From the NCBI RefSeq assembly GCF_038039535.1, contig NZ_JBBPHP010000001.1, positions 558,001 through 622,000 on the forward strand: a stretch of DNA of 64,000 nt. The letters run 5' to 3'. Shown one piece after another: positions 8,680-16,173 of the stretch. This DNA is from Catalinimonas sp038039535. GTDB lineage: Bacteria > Bacteroidota > Bacteroidia > Cytophagales > Cyclobacteriaceae. Both the position numbers and the translations under genes were made by a program. The notes beneath the pieces were generated by a model, which was not told where the DNA came from, made no database searches, and worked only from the letters and a program-made list of their open reading frames with translations. How positions within the stretch are numbered: position 1 is the first letter of the stretch; the number at the start of each line of letters is the position of its first letter.

Positions 8680-10119
8680 TCAATTCGCTCCAATTGGAGG
8701 AGGACCATCAGGGACAATACCTTTGTACTCATAATCTCCTTTACGCTCTTTGAATTCCGCTTTGATGTCTTCTCTGAGTTTTTCTTTCTCAAACAAATCT
8801 ACCATGGTCATGGAAAGGGCTTTGGCGGCGTATTCCATACCTTTATGCCCGATAGACATGCCTCCGCAGGCTACTACTGCCCAGGAGTGCCAGGGCGTGC
8901 CTTTGGGAGCGGTAGTGGCGCTGAGGCGAATGGTAGGCACCACATAGCTCACATCGCCCACATCGGTAGAGCCGCCCATAGGGTTTTCCAAGGTCTCTTC
9001 CATAGGCTCAATGACAGATTCAATACCTAATATTTCAGATTCAGTAGCTTCCTGAATTTTTTTGGCAAAATCCTGTTCTTCGTCGGTGTATTCTATAGCA
9101 CCCAGAGATTCCAGGTTTGCCTGCAAAGCACCAGCGCCGGTACGGTTGACTAGTACCTCGTGTACGCCGGAAACCAGGCTGATTTTATAATCTACATCGG
9201 CCATGATGGATGCGCCCTCTGCAATGCGCTCCACATGTTTCCATACTTTCTCCATGCCTTCACGGTTGGTGTCTCGTACTCTGGTCCAGATTTTGGCATA
9301 ATCCGGTACTACATTTACCACCTGTCCGCCATCCTGTATGTGGTAGTGAATCCTAACGGTAGGCTTAATGTGTTCGCGATAATAATTGATGCCGGTGGTG
9401 TACAGTTCCAGCGCATCAGAAGCACTTCGCCCGTTCCAGGGATCACCGGAAGCATGGGCAGCCTGGCCTTCAAACTCAACGATAAAGTCTACCAGGGCTA
9501 AGCCTTTCTGTACATTGGCTTTGGTTTCATCACCCGGATGCCAGTCCATAACGACATCCACATCATCAAACAGCCCTTCACGTACCATCCAGAGTTTGCC
9601 AAAGAACTTCTCCTCGGCAGGTGTTCCGTAAAAACGTACAGTCCCTTCCAGTTCTCCGCTTTCAATCAATTCTTTGATGGCAGTAGCGGCTCCCAGAGAA
9701 GCTACACCAAATAAATTATGTCCACAGCCGTGGCCGGGAGCGCCTACGTTACGAGGATCTTTGTAGGGTACAGTTTTTTGAGATAAACCGGGCAGCGCAT
9801 CAAACTCACCCAGTATACCGATAACAGGCTCTCCTGAACCATATTCGGCGGTAAAAGCGGTAGGAATGTCAGCCACGCCTCGGCTGACTTTAAACCCCTG
9901 CGCTTCGGCAAAGTCGGCCAAGGCTTTAGCTGATTGGGTTTCCTGAAAAGCCACTTCTTCATAAGCCCATATCTTATCGCTCAGCTCGGTAAGCTGGTCT
10001 TTTTTGCTTTCTACCGAAGCGATTACTGCTTTCTTGTTGGCGTTAATTTTAGGCTTCTTCTGGGCATAGGTAGTAAGCACACAGAGGAGTATCAGACAAG
10101 TGATGGTTACTTTTTTCAT
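8680..10119 (-). CDS. Secreted M20 family amidohydrolase (AbgB-like)
   Basis: A 479-residue M20D metallopeptidase-family hydrolase with a Sec signal peptide (MKKVTITCLILLCVLTTYAQ, residues 1-20). Family motifs are visible: GILGEFDALPG (about 100-110), GHGCGHNLFG (about 131-140), PAEEKFFGK (about 168-176), DWHPGDE (about 192-198) and a late metal-ligand region (STDVGDVSYVVPT). The pattern is closest to AbgB-type p-aminobenzoyl-glutamate hydrolase or amidohydrolases that cleave N-acyl amino acids or small amides. Export to the periplasm points to scavenging. The C-terminus ends in a Pro-rich tail (PDGPPPIGAN). It is transcribed alone and ends at the long hairpin. Substrate not determinable. Confidence 0.92.
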   Translation of the reverse strand: MKKVTITCLILLCVLTTYAQKKPKINANKKAVIASVESKKDQLTELSDKIWAYEEVAFQETQSAKALADFAEAQGFKVSRGVADIPTAFTAEYGSGEPVIGILGEFDALPGLSQKTVPYKDPRNVGAPGHGCGHNLFGVASLGAATAIKELIESGELEGTVRFYGTPAEEKFFGKLWMVREGLFDDVDVVMDWHPGDETKANVQKGLALVDFIVEFEGQAAHASGDPWNGRSASDALELYTTGINYYREHIKPTVRIHYHIQDGGQVVNVVPDYAKIWTRVRDTNREGMEKVWKHVERIAEGASIMADVDYKISLVSGVHEVLVNRTGAGALQANLESLGAIEYTDEEQDFAKKIQEATESEILGIESVIEPMEETLENPMGGSTDVGDVSYVVPTIRLSATTAPKGTPWHSWAVVACGGMSIGHKGMEYAAKALSMTMVDLFEKEKLREDIKAEFKERKGDYEYKGIVPDGPPPIGAN

Positions 10120-10248
10120 GGTCTTTAGGTTAGGATAAGTTTTGAAGATATATAATGCGCTTTATTTTTCAAACATCACTGCACATGCTTTATTTATCTT
10201 TTTGCCCAAATATTCGTTTGTTTAATAGTGTAGATAGGCGTAATTTTT

Positions 10249-10887
10249 ATGGATACAAAGATTTTAGATATGTTAGATAAAATCATTTTGAAGGGCAAAG
10301 AGATGCAAATGAGTGATGACGAATTTTTTAGCTTCTGCCAGGCTAATCCTGATCTGAATATAGAAAGAAATGCCCAAAGAGAAATTATTATCATGTCACC
10401 TACAGGATCAAACGCAGGTAGTATCAATGCAGGTATAAGTTTCCAGCTTTATCAGTGGAATGATAAGCATAACTTAGGTATAACTTTTGATTCCTCCACC
10501 GGGTTTACCTTACCCGATCAATCCGTAAAATCACCTGATGCAGCCTGGTTGTCATTGGAAAAGTGGCAAAAACTCAGTGAAGAAGAACAGGAAAAATTTG
10601 CCCCCGTATGCCCTGAGTTTGTGATTGAGCTAAAGTCAAAGAATGACCGTCTGGATGATTTACAGGAAAAAATGAAAAGCTGGATTGAGAATAGAGCTCA
10701 ATTGGCCTGGTTAATAGACCCAGAATCTAAAACAGTATATGTTTATCAGCCAGACCAGGAAGTACATGTATATCAGAATTTTGATCAACCTCTTTCTGCT
10801 GAGCCAGTCCTCCCCGGCTTTGCTCTAGACTTTAGTAAATTACGATTATCAAAGAATCAAGCGCAAAGCGTTCCTAAAAGTAGATAA
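10249..10887 (+). CDS. Uma2 family (DUF820) endonuclease-fold protein
   Basis: A 212-residue protein of the Uma2 family, a PD-(D/E)xK-like restriction fold. Visible features are the family start (about 20-60), the acidic SPDAAWLS segment (about 92-99), and FVIELKSKNDRLDDL (about 124-138), in which E and K sit like the ExK of the nuclease core. RAQLAWLIDPESKTVYVY (about 148-165) is a typical family segment. Uma2 proteins are very common in cyanobacteria and Bacteroidota and their biological role is uncertain. The stop codon shares one base with the start of the next gene, so the two are translationally coupled. Confidence 0.88.
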   Translation: MDTKILDMLDKIILKGKEMQMSDDEFFSFCQANPDLNIERNAQREIIIMSPTGSNAGSINAGISFQLYQWNDKHNLGITFDSSTGFTLPDQSVKSPDAAWLSLEKWQKLSEEEQEKFAPVCPEFVIELKSKNDRLDDLQEKMKSWIENRAQLAWLIDPESKTVYVYQPDQEVHVYQNFDQPLSAEPVLPGFALDFSKLRLSKNQAQSVPKSR

Positions 10888-11264
10888 TGGGCAAAAAAGC
10901 TAAAATCATTTCTCTAATATTTGGGATGTCACTGCTATCTGTCTTTTTGTTTATAGTCATGGGGCTTTACTTAATGGAAATAGAGGATCATTATGGAGAC
11001 CAGCAGGATTTCTATTTTCAATCTGAAGAAGGGGACATCTTTATCAATAGAGATACAAAAGCGTTTAAAAAAGTAGAAAAAACCTGGAAAAGGCTCTACG
11101 GAATTCAACATTCAGACACAACAGATTTATGGGCTTGGCTTAAAGAAAATAATATTGAAGTGTATAGGCCTTTAGATAGTAATTTTGATCAATACAATTT
11201 AAGCTACGAGGAATTAAATAAATTAATAGAAGAAGGAAAGTTAGAATTGGTGATTAAAAAATGA
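10887..11264 (+). CDS. Small single-TM hypothetical protein coupled to Uma2
   Basis: A 125-residue protein with one N-terminal membrane helix (about residues 7-28, IISLIFGMSLLSVFLFIVMG) and a charged soluble domain of about 95 residues rich in Glu, Lys and Tyr. Its ATG overlaps the Uma2 stop by one base (TAATG). No known family recognised. Low GC and the coupling suggest a recent or mobile two-gene unit. The soluble part would face the periplasm or cytoplasm depending on orientation; the positive residues before the helix favour a periplasmic tail. Confidence 0.7.
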   Translation: MGKKAKIISLIFGMSLLSVFLFIVMGLYLMEIEDHYGDQQDFYFQSEEGDIFINRDTKAFKKVEKTWKRLYGIQHSDTTDLWAWLKENNIEVYRPLDSNFDQYNLSYEELNKLIEEGKLELVIKK

Positions 11265-11287
11265 AGATCGTAATAGTCTTTTATAGG

Positions 11288-11866
11288 TTATTTCCTCATC
11301 AATTTCTGCAACTCCTGCTTGTTTTTGGGGCAAGGCACTTCTACCCACTCTCCCGGATGTAAGTTTTGCAAAGACCAGGGTCCTACTGACTGACGAATCA
11401 GTCTGAGGGTGGGAAAACCTACCGCAGCCGTCATGCGGCGTACCTGCCGGTTTTTACCTTCGCTGATTTTAAGTTCTATCCAGGCGGTAGGAATATTTTT
11501 CCGTTCCCGAATCGGAGGGTTACGAGGCCAGAGTTCTGGCTCGTCAATCAATTTTGCCTGCGCCGGTTTGGTCAGTCCATCCTTCATCATGACGCCTTCA
11601 GAGAGTTGCTGTAGCGTCTGATCATCAGGAATGCGTTCTACCTGCGCCCAATAGGTTTTACTCATTTTATGTTTGGGATCACTGATCAAGTGCTGGAGAT
11701 ATCCGGCATCGGTAAGCAACAGTAAGCCTTCACTATCGTAATCCAGTCTTCCGGCAGGATATACATCAGAAATGGATATAAAATCTTTTAGGGTTTGCTT
11801 ATCTCCTTCGGGAGAAAACTGACAAAGTACCTGGAAAGGTTTATTGAAAAGTATAAGACGAGACAT
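11288..11866 (-). CDS. rluE: 23S rRNA pseudouridine synthase, RluE/RsuA type
   Basis: A 192-residue pseudouridine synthase of the RsuA/RluB/RluE group without an S4 domain, which matches RluE. The catalytic motif GRLDYDSEGLLLLTD (about residues 39-53) contains the nucleophile Asp in GRLD. The C-terminal GKNRQVRRM (about 133-141) is the family RNA-binding signature. It would isomerise a uridine in 23S rRNA (U2457 in E. coli numbering for RluE). It is the last gene of the long minus-strand run and is separated from the sugar transporter by 85 nt that hold a 7-nt-period repeat. The exact target base is inferred from the family. Confidence 0.9.
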   Translation of the reverse strand: MSRLILFNKPFQVLCQFSPEGDKQTLKDFISISDVYPAGRLDYDSEGLLLLTDAGYLQHLISDPKHKMSKTYWAQVERIPDDQTLQQLSEGVMMKDGLTKPAQAKLIDEPELWPRNPPIRERKNIPTAWIELKISEGKNRQVRRMTAAVGFPTLRLIRQSVGPWSLQNLHPGEWVEVPCPKNKQELQKLMRK

Positions 11867-11921
11867 AATACAATGATTAATAAAAAATGAGTAATGATTT
11901 GGTTGGCGAACGAAGGTAATT

Positions 11922-11956
11922 CATTCATCATTAGTCATCAATCATTAATCACTAAT
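11922..11956. repeat. Five degenerate 7-nt units (CATTAAT-like)
   Basis: CATTCAT, CATTAGT, CATCAAT, CATTAAT and CACTAAT follow one another without a gap. The array overlaps the stop codon of the GRP transporter (11952-11954) and fills much of the gap to the next gene. Related words continue less regularly back to 11872. Confidence 0.75.
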
Positions 11957-12953
11957 TCAGCCTTGCGAGGATGATAAGCGCCAGGCCGATGGTAAAGAAA
12001 ACAAACATAGTGGTGATTAGCCGTTTGGTTTTGGAGGAGGTTCCGGCAAATTCTTTCCAGATGAATACCCCCCAGATGGCAGCGATCATGGTAGCGCCCT
12101 GCCCAAGCCCATAGCTGATGGCGAAGCCCGCCTGTTCGGAGGCCAGCATACTGAAAGACATACCAATGCACCAGATAACCCCACCTAAAATACCGATCAG
12201 GTGCAAACGAGTATTGCCTTGCGTAAAGTACTGCCGATAGCTCACTCTTTCTCCCGATATGGGGCGGTACATGAAAATAGTATTCCAGAGGAAGTTAGAA
12301 AGAAATATCCCTATAGAAAAAACAAACACCGAACTAAAAGGCGTCATCAGGCCCGGTTCTGGTGATGCAAAATTCTGAATGGTTGCTGCTGCCACAAACC
12401 GAAAAAAGAAGCCCATCAGTACACCGGCGATCAGCGAAATCATTATTCCTTTGGTTGTAACGCCTACTCCTCCGGATTTTTGCCGATAGGCAAGGGCATC
12501 CAGTACAATGGCTACCGTCACCAGCGCCACGCCCAAAAAGAGCAAAACCGGATCGCCTACCGGAACAGCCACATAATTGACCACTACACCCAATACCAAA
12601 GCCAGTCCTATACCGATAGGAAAAGCCACTGCCATCCCTGCCAGGTCAATGGCAGCTACCAAAAGCAGATTGGCAATGTTAAAAACAACACCTCCAATAA
12701 AAGCAGATCGCAGGGCCTCAGTGTTTGCCTGGGATAAATCCTCAAAAAAGCTGCGTCCTTCTTCCCCGGTATTGCCTAGCGTAAGTCCAAAAATCAAAGC
12801 CAGCAGGACTGTGCCAATGGTATAATCCCAATAGAAAAGCTGAAAGGGCCATTTTTTGGTAGCTAATTTTTGTGTATTGGCCCAGGAACCCCAGCATAGC
12901 ATAGTGACGAAGAGCATCACTACCGCTAGGGGGTAAGAATCAATAATGAGCAT
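11952..12953 (-). CDS. GRP/DMT-type sugar transporter
   Basis: A 333-residue integral membrane protein with about ten hydrophobic helices and no signal peptide, resembling the GRP (glucose/ribose porter) branch of the drug/metabolite superfamily. Indicators are the N-terminal CWGSWANTQKLATKKWPFQL (about 20-39), the Gly-rich helix GMAVAFPIGIGLALVLGVVV (about 106-125) and the last-half GFAISYGLGQGATMIAAIWG. These carriers move sugars or related polyols with protons. It lies downstream of the cytochrome/PSD1 genes on the same strand (84-nt gap), so it may import a substrate or product of that cluster. Substrate unknown. Confidence 0.85.
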   Translation of the reverse strand: MLIIDSYPLAVVMLFVTMLCWGSWANTQKLATKKWPFQLFYWDYTIGTVLLALIFGLTLGNTGEEGRSFFEDLSQANTEALRSAFIGGVVFNIANLLLVAAIDLAGMAVAFPIGIGLALVLGVVVNYVAVPVGDPVLLFLGVALVTVAIVLDALAYRQKSGGVGVTTKGIMISLIAGVLMGFFFRFVAAATIQNFASPEPGLMTPFSSVFVFSIGIFLSNFLWNTIFMYRPISGERVSYRQYFTQGNTRLHLIGILGGVIWCIGMSFSMLASEQAGFAISYGLGQGATMIAAIWGVFIWKEFAGTSSKTKRLITTMFVFFTIGLALIILARLN

Positions 12954-13037
12954 AAGTTTTAGGTTGGTATTTGATTTAGTATGGAAAGTACATCTTCCCT
13001 CTATTAAATCATTCTTCAGTGTTCGTTAATCATTATT

Positions 13038-14483
13038 TTATTCTGTCATGGCTACCGAGCTATCTGCGGCTACAGTTCCCCAGTTTTCAATACCCATGTT
13101 TACCTCCAGTTGAGGCAAAGCCTGCTGGAGTTGCGCTACGCCTTCTTTGGTAGCCTGAGTTTGCCATAGATAAAGCTTGCGCAGGTTTTTTAATCCCTTC
13201 AGTTGCTGTATGCCCTCATCGCTTACCTGGGTTCCGTAGAGGTTAAGGTATTCCAGATAAGGCATATCTTTCAGATGTTGCAGTCCTGCATCGGTAACCT
13301 GGGTGTTTTCCAGGTGCAGACGGGTAAGCTTGGTAAATTTAGGTATCGCTGTCAGAGCCTGGTCAGTCGTTTTTGTGTCGCCCATGTCCAGCCAGGTCAA
13401 TTGCTCAGCAACGGGTTGTAAAGCCTGCATCAGAGAATCTCCTGATTTGGAAAGAGGAATCCGTGCCTGCAACCAGTTGACTTCAGCGGCTAGGGGCATT
13501 ACCTGTACACCTTCCTGCTGCAACTGACTTAAGGTCTGCTCCTCGGCGGCTTTTACCTCGGAGGCTAGCAGTATCTCCACTTCGGTTTTGTTGGCATTGG
13601 GGTCTACCAGGGTATTGAGTACTTTTTGTACGTCATCACTAACGTTAACCTGAGCTACTTTCTTGTCAAAAGGAGCCCCTTCGGCTACCCACCAGCTCAG
13701 CAATTCCACTTGTTCATCAGTAAGCTGGCTTTTACCTTCAGGGGGCATATGATCGTCATGATCTTCGGGCAGCAGGATGCGCTTGATCATATCGCTTTCC
13801 TCCGTATTTCCAGCCACGAAGATAGCACCATTCTCCCCACCTTCCTGCAAAGCTTCTACAGTATGCATCATCAGTTCACCTTTCTTCTTATCGGGATTAT
13901 GGCAGGACACACAGCGGGCGTCTATAATGGGATAAATGATATCATGATAGACCTGTGCTTCAGGGAGATTGGTAATGACTACAGCTTTCTTTTCCTGTTT
14001 GGGTTCTAAGCCGGCCACTGCACGCAGCGGGTTAGGCATGTATTGGGTCAGATAATCGGAGCCGTGGGTGAGTGAACCTCCATAATGACCGGCAGCCATG
14101 AGTACTACTACCATTACAGAAAGCACAGAAACATAAGCCTTGTCTAAGCCGGGAGAGGCTTGTTTGCTGGCCTGCCAATTGAGTAAAAATGCTACGATAG
14201 CCGTAACCGCAGCAGCAATTCCCAGCCACTGGTGTAAGCTTAGTAACTCTTCGCCATAGCCTCCACCCTGGGCCAGCATAAGCCCCAGAGCAGCAGCGAC
14301 AACTGCAGAGATGGCACCCAGAAAAAGCACAAAGCCTACGGCAGGTTTATACGCTTCAAACCTCTTGAAGCGGGAGAGGATTTCCAGCACAAAGGCAATT
14401 AATAAAAAGCCAATAGGTAAATGCAGGATGAGCGGGTGAAACCGCCCGAAAAATAATACCAGGTCTGAGGTCGTTTGCTCCAT
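13038..14483 (-). CDS. Membrane c-type cytochrome with leucine-rich repeats
   Basis: A 481-residue three-part protein. Residues 1-135 hold four TM helices with conserved histidines (FHPLILHLPIG at 15-25, LHQWLGI at 83-89, AGHYGGSLTHG at 131-141), a DUF2231-like layout that may bind heme b. Residues 175-275 are a planctomycete-type cytochrome c domain with C191-V-S-C194-H195. Residues about 375-465 are leucine-rich repeats of about 24 residues (LTRLHLENTQVTDAGLQHL). The CxxCH motif should carry covalent heme outside the membrane, with the LRR part as a docking surface. It follows the DUF1501 gene by 74 nt. Probably the membrane electron acceptor for the PSD1/DUF1501 partners; this role is inferred. 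Confidence 0.88.
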   Translation of the reverse strand: MEQTTSDLVLFFGRFHPLILHLPIGFLLIAFVLEILSRFKRFEAYKPAVGFVLFLGAISAVVAAALGLMLAQGGGYGEELLSLHQWLGIAAAVTAIVAFLLNWQASKQASPGLDKAYVSVLSVMVVVLMAAGHYGGSLTHGSDYLTQYMPNPLRAVAGLEPKQEKKAVVITNLPEAQVYHDIIYPIIDARCVSCHNPDKKKGELMMHTVEALQEGGENGAIFVAGNTEESDMIKRILLPEDHDDHMPPEGKSQLTDEQVELLSWWVAEGAPFDKKVAQVNVSDDVQKVLNTLVDPNANKTEVEILLASEVKAAEEQTLSQLQQEGVQVMPLAAEVNWLQARIPLSKSGDSLMQALQPVAEQLTWLDMGDTKTTDQALTAIPKFTKLTRLHLENTQVTDAGLQHLKDMPYLEYLNLYGTQVSDEGIQQLKGLKNLRKLYLWQTQATKEGVAQLQQALPQLEVNMGIENWGTVAADSSVAMTE

Positions 14484-14557
14484 AATCGTTGTTGTATTTA
14501 TAATCTTCAGGGTAAAGAAGCTTATTCTTTCTTATCCATTTTTCCAATATAAGTAAT

Positions 14558-16048
14558 CTATGCCAAAATATCTTTCACTACTTTTCCGGCGACATCTGTC
14601 AGACGAAAATCCCTGCCCTGGAAGTGGTAGGTAAGCTGCTCATGATCCATACCCATCTGATGCAAAATAGTGGCTTGCAAATCATGAATGTGCACACGGT
14701 CTTTGATACCATAATAGCCAATTTCATCGGTTTCTCCGTAGCTGATACCTCCTTTTATGCCACCACCGGCCATCCACATGCTGAAGGCTTCGGTATGGTG
14801 ATCACGACCCATGAAAGGCATCTCACGACCATTTCTGTTTTCCTGCATAGGTGTGCGGCCAAATTCTCCGCCCCAGACCACCAGGGTTTCTTCCAGCAAT
14901 CCTCTTTGTTTTAAATCTTTGAGCAGTGCAGCGACAGGCTGGTCTATCTGTTTGCATTTCTCACGAAATCCGTGTTCAATAGCGCCATCTTTACTGCTAC
15001 CGTGAGTATCCCAGCCCCAGTCATAAAGCTGGATAAAGCGTACGCCCCGTTCACTTAGCCTACGGGCCAGCAGGCAGTTATTCGCAAATGAGGCTTTGCC
15101 GGGTTCGGTGCCATACATCTGATGCACATAGTCCGGTTCTTTAGAAATATCCATAATCTCCGGTACAGAAATCTGCATGCGGAAAGCCATTTCATACTGA
15201 GAGATGCGTGTTAAAGTTTCCGGATCACCCATCTCCTGGTACTCCTGCTCATTGATACGGTTGATAGCATCCAATGATTTACGGCGCAGGTCACGGTTCA
15301 TACCATCCGGGTTAGAAACATACAGTACAGGATCACCTTCGGAGCGGCATTGTACCCCCTGATAAATAGTGGGTAGAAAGCCGCTGCCCCATACACTTTT
15401 TCCGGCGCTGGGCGTATTGCCCCCGGAAACCAGCACGATAAAGCCGGGTAGGTTATCATTTTCAGAGCCCAAGCCATAAGTAACCCAGGAACCCATGCTG
15501 GGGCGACCCAGGCGGGAACTGCCGGTTTGTACCAATAATTGCGCCGGAGCATGGTTAAATTCATCAGTGTGTAAAGTTTTGATGATGGCCGCTTCATCTA
15601 CTACCTCATGAAAATAAGGCAGAAGGTCGGAAACCATGGTTCCTGATTCACCACGGGGGGCAAATTTTGCCTGTGGGCCCAGCATCTTGGGCACTCCCTG
15701 AATGAAAGCAAAGCGCTTTCCTTCCAGAAGTGATTGAGGACAGTCTAAACCGTGAAGCTTTGCCAGTTCCGGTTTAAAGTCAAACAGTTCCAGTTGAGAG
15801 GGCGCACCTGCCATATGCAGATAAATGACCCGCTTGGCTTTGGGCGCAAAATGTGGCGCTGCCGGTGCCAGAGGATTGCGGTTGATAGGGGGAGCGGTAT
15901 TAGCTTGAGGCTTAGAACCACCAAAAGGATTGCAGCCTACCAGAGACCCCAGCGCAATACCTCCCAGCCCTGAAGTACATTTCCTCAGAAAATGTCGGCG
16001 GGTTTCCAGTTCTGCAGCACGTTGTCTGGCTTCCTCAAAAAGTTTCAT
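14558..16048 (-). CDS. DUF1501 family protein, Tat-exported
   Basis: A 496-residue DUF1501 protein with an alkaline-phosphatase/sulfatase-like fold. The N-terminus has a twin-arginine motif (RRHFLRK, residues 17-23) and a small hydrophobic stretch ending in GSLVGC (34-39), so it is probably a Tat-exported lipoprotein. Family segments include YLHMAGAPSQLELFD (about 75-89), LYDWGWDTHGSSKDG (about 343-357) and VVWGGEFGRTP (about 391-401). DUF1501 genes almost always sit beside DUF1549/DUF1553 cytochrome genes, as here (108 nt downstream of one). Family function is not established; a folded redox or metal cofactor would explain Tat export. Cell location: periplasm or outer face of the inner membrane. 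Confidence 0.92.
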   Translation of the reverse strand: MKLFEEARQRAAELETRRHFLRKCTSGLGGIALGSLVGCNPFGGSKPQANTAPPINRNPLAPAAPHFAPKAKRVIYLHMAGAPSQLELFDFKPELAKLHGLDCPQSLLEGKRFAFIQGVPKMLGPQAKFAPRGESGTMVSDLLPYFHEVVDEAAIIKTLHTDEFNHAPAQLLVQTGSSRLGRPSMGSWVTYGLGSENDNLPGFIVLVSGGNTPSAGKSVWGSGFLPTIYQGVQCRSEGDPVLYVSNPDGMNRDLRRKSLDAINRINEQEYQEMGDPETLTRISQYEMAFRMQISVPEIMDISKEPDYVHQMYGTEPGKASFANNCLLARRLSERGVRFIQLYDWGWDTHGSSKDGAIEHGFREKCKQIDQPVAALLKDLKQRGLLEETLVVWGGEFGRTPMQENRNGREMPFMGRDHHTEAFSMWMAGGGIKGGISYGETDEIGYYGIKDRVHIHDLQATILHQMGMDHEQLTYHFQGRDFRLTDVAGKVVKDILA

Positions 16049-16138
16049 ATCTCTGTTTTTTTAATTCCTTTTGCTTCTGTAAATCTATATAAAAGGACGA
16101 TTTGGCAATGAATATTTTACAAACATTAAACCTTTAAC

Positions 16139-16173
16139 TTGTGACTTTTCAACCCTTTACCCTTTAGTCACAA
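16139..16173. repeat. Inverted repeat with two 7-nt units at the PSD1 gene stop
   Basis: TTGTGACT (16139-16146) pairs with AGTCACAA (16166-16173). The loop holds two direct ACCCTTT units (16152-16158, 16159-16165). The structure spans the stop codon at 16157-16159. There is no T run, so it is not a classic terminator. Confidence 0.6.

Noticed and set aside
8600..8683. Longer N-terminus for the 112-residue helical protein
   Set aside because: The extension would translate the stem of a 22-bp terminator hairpin, so the start at 8599 is preferred.
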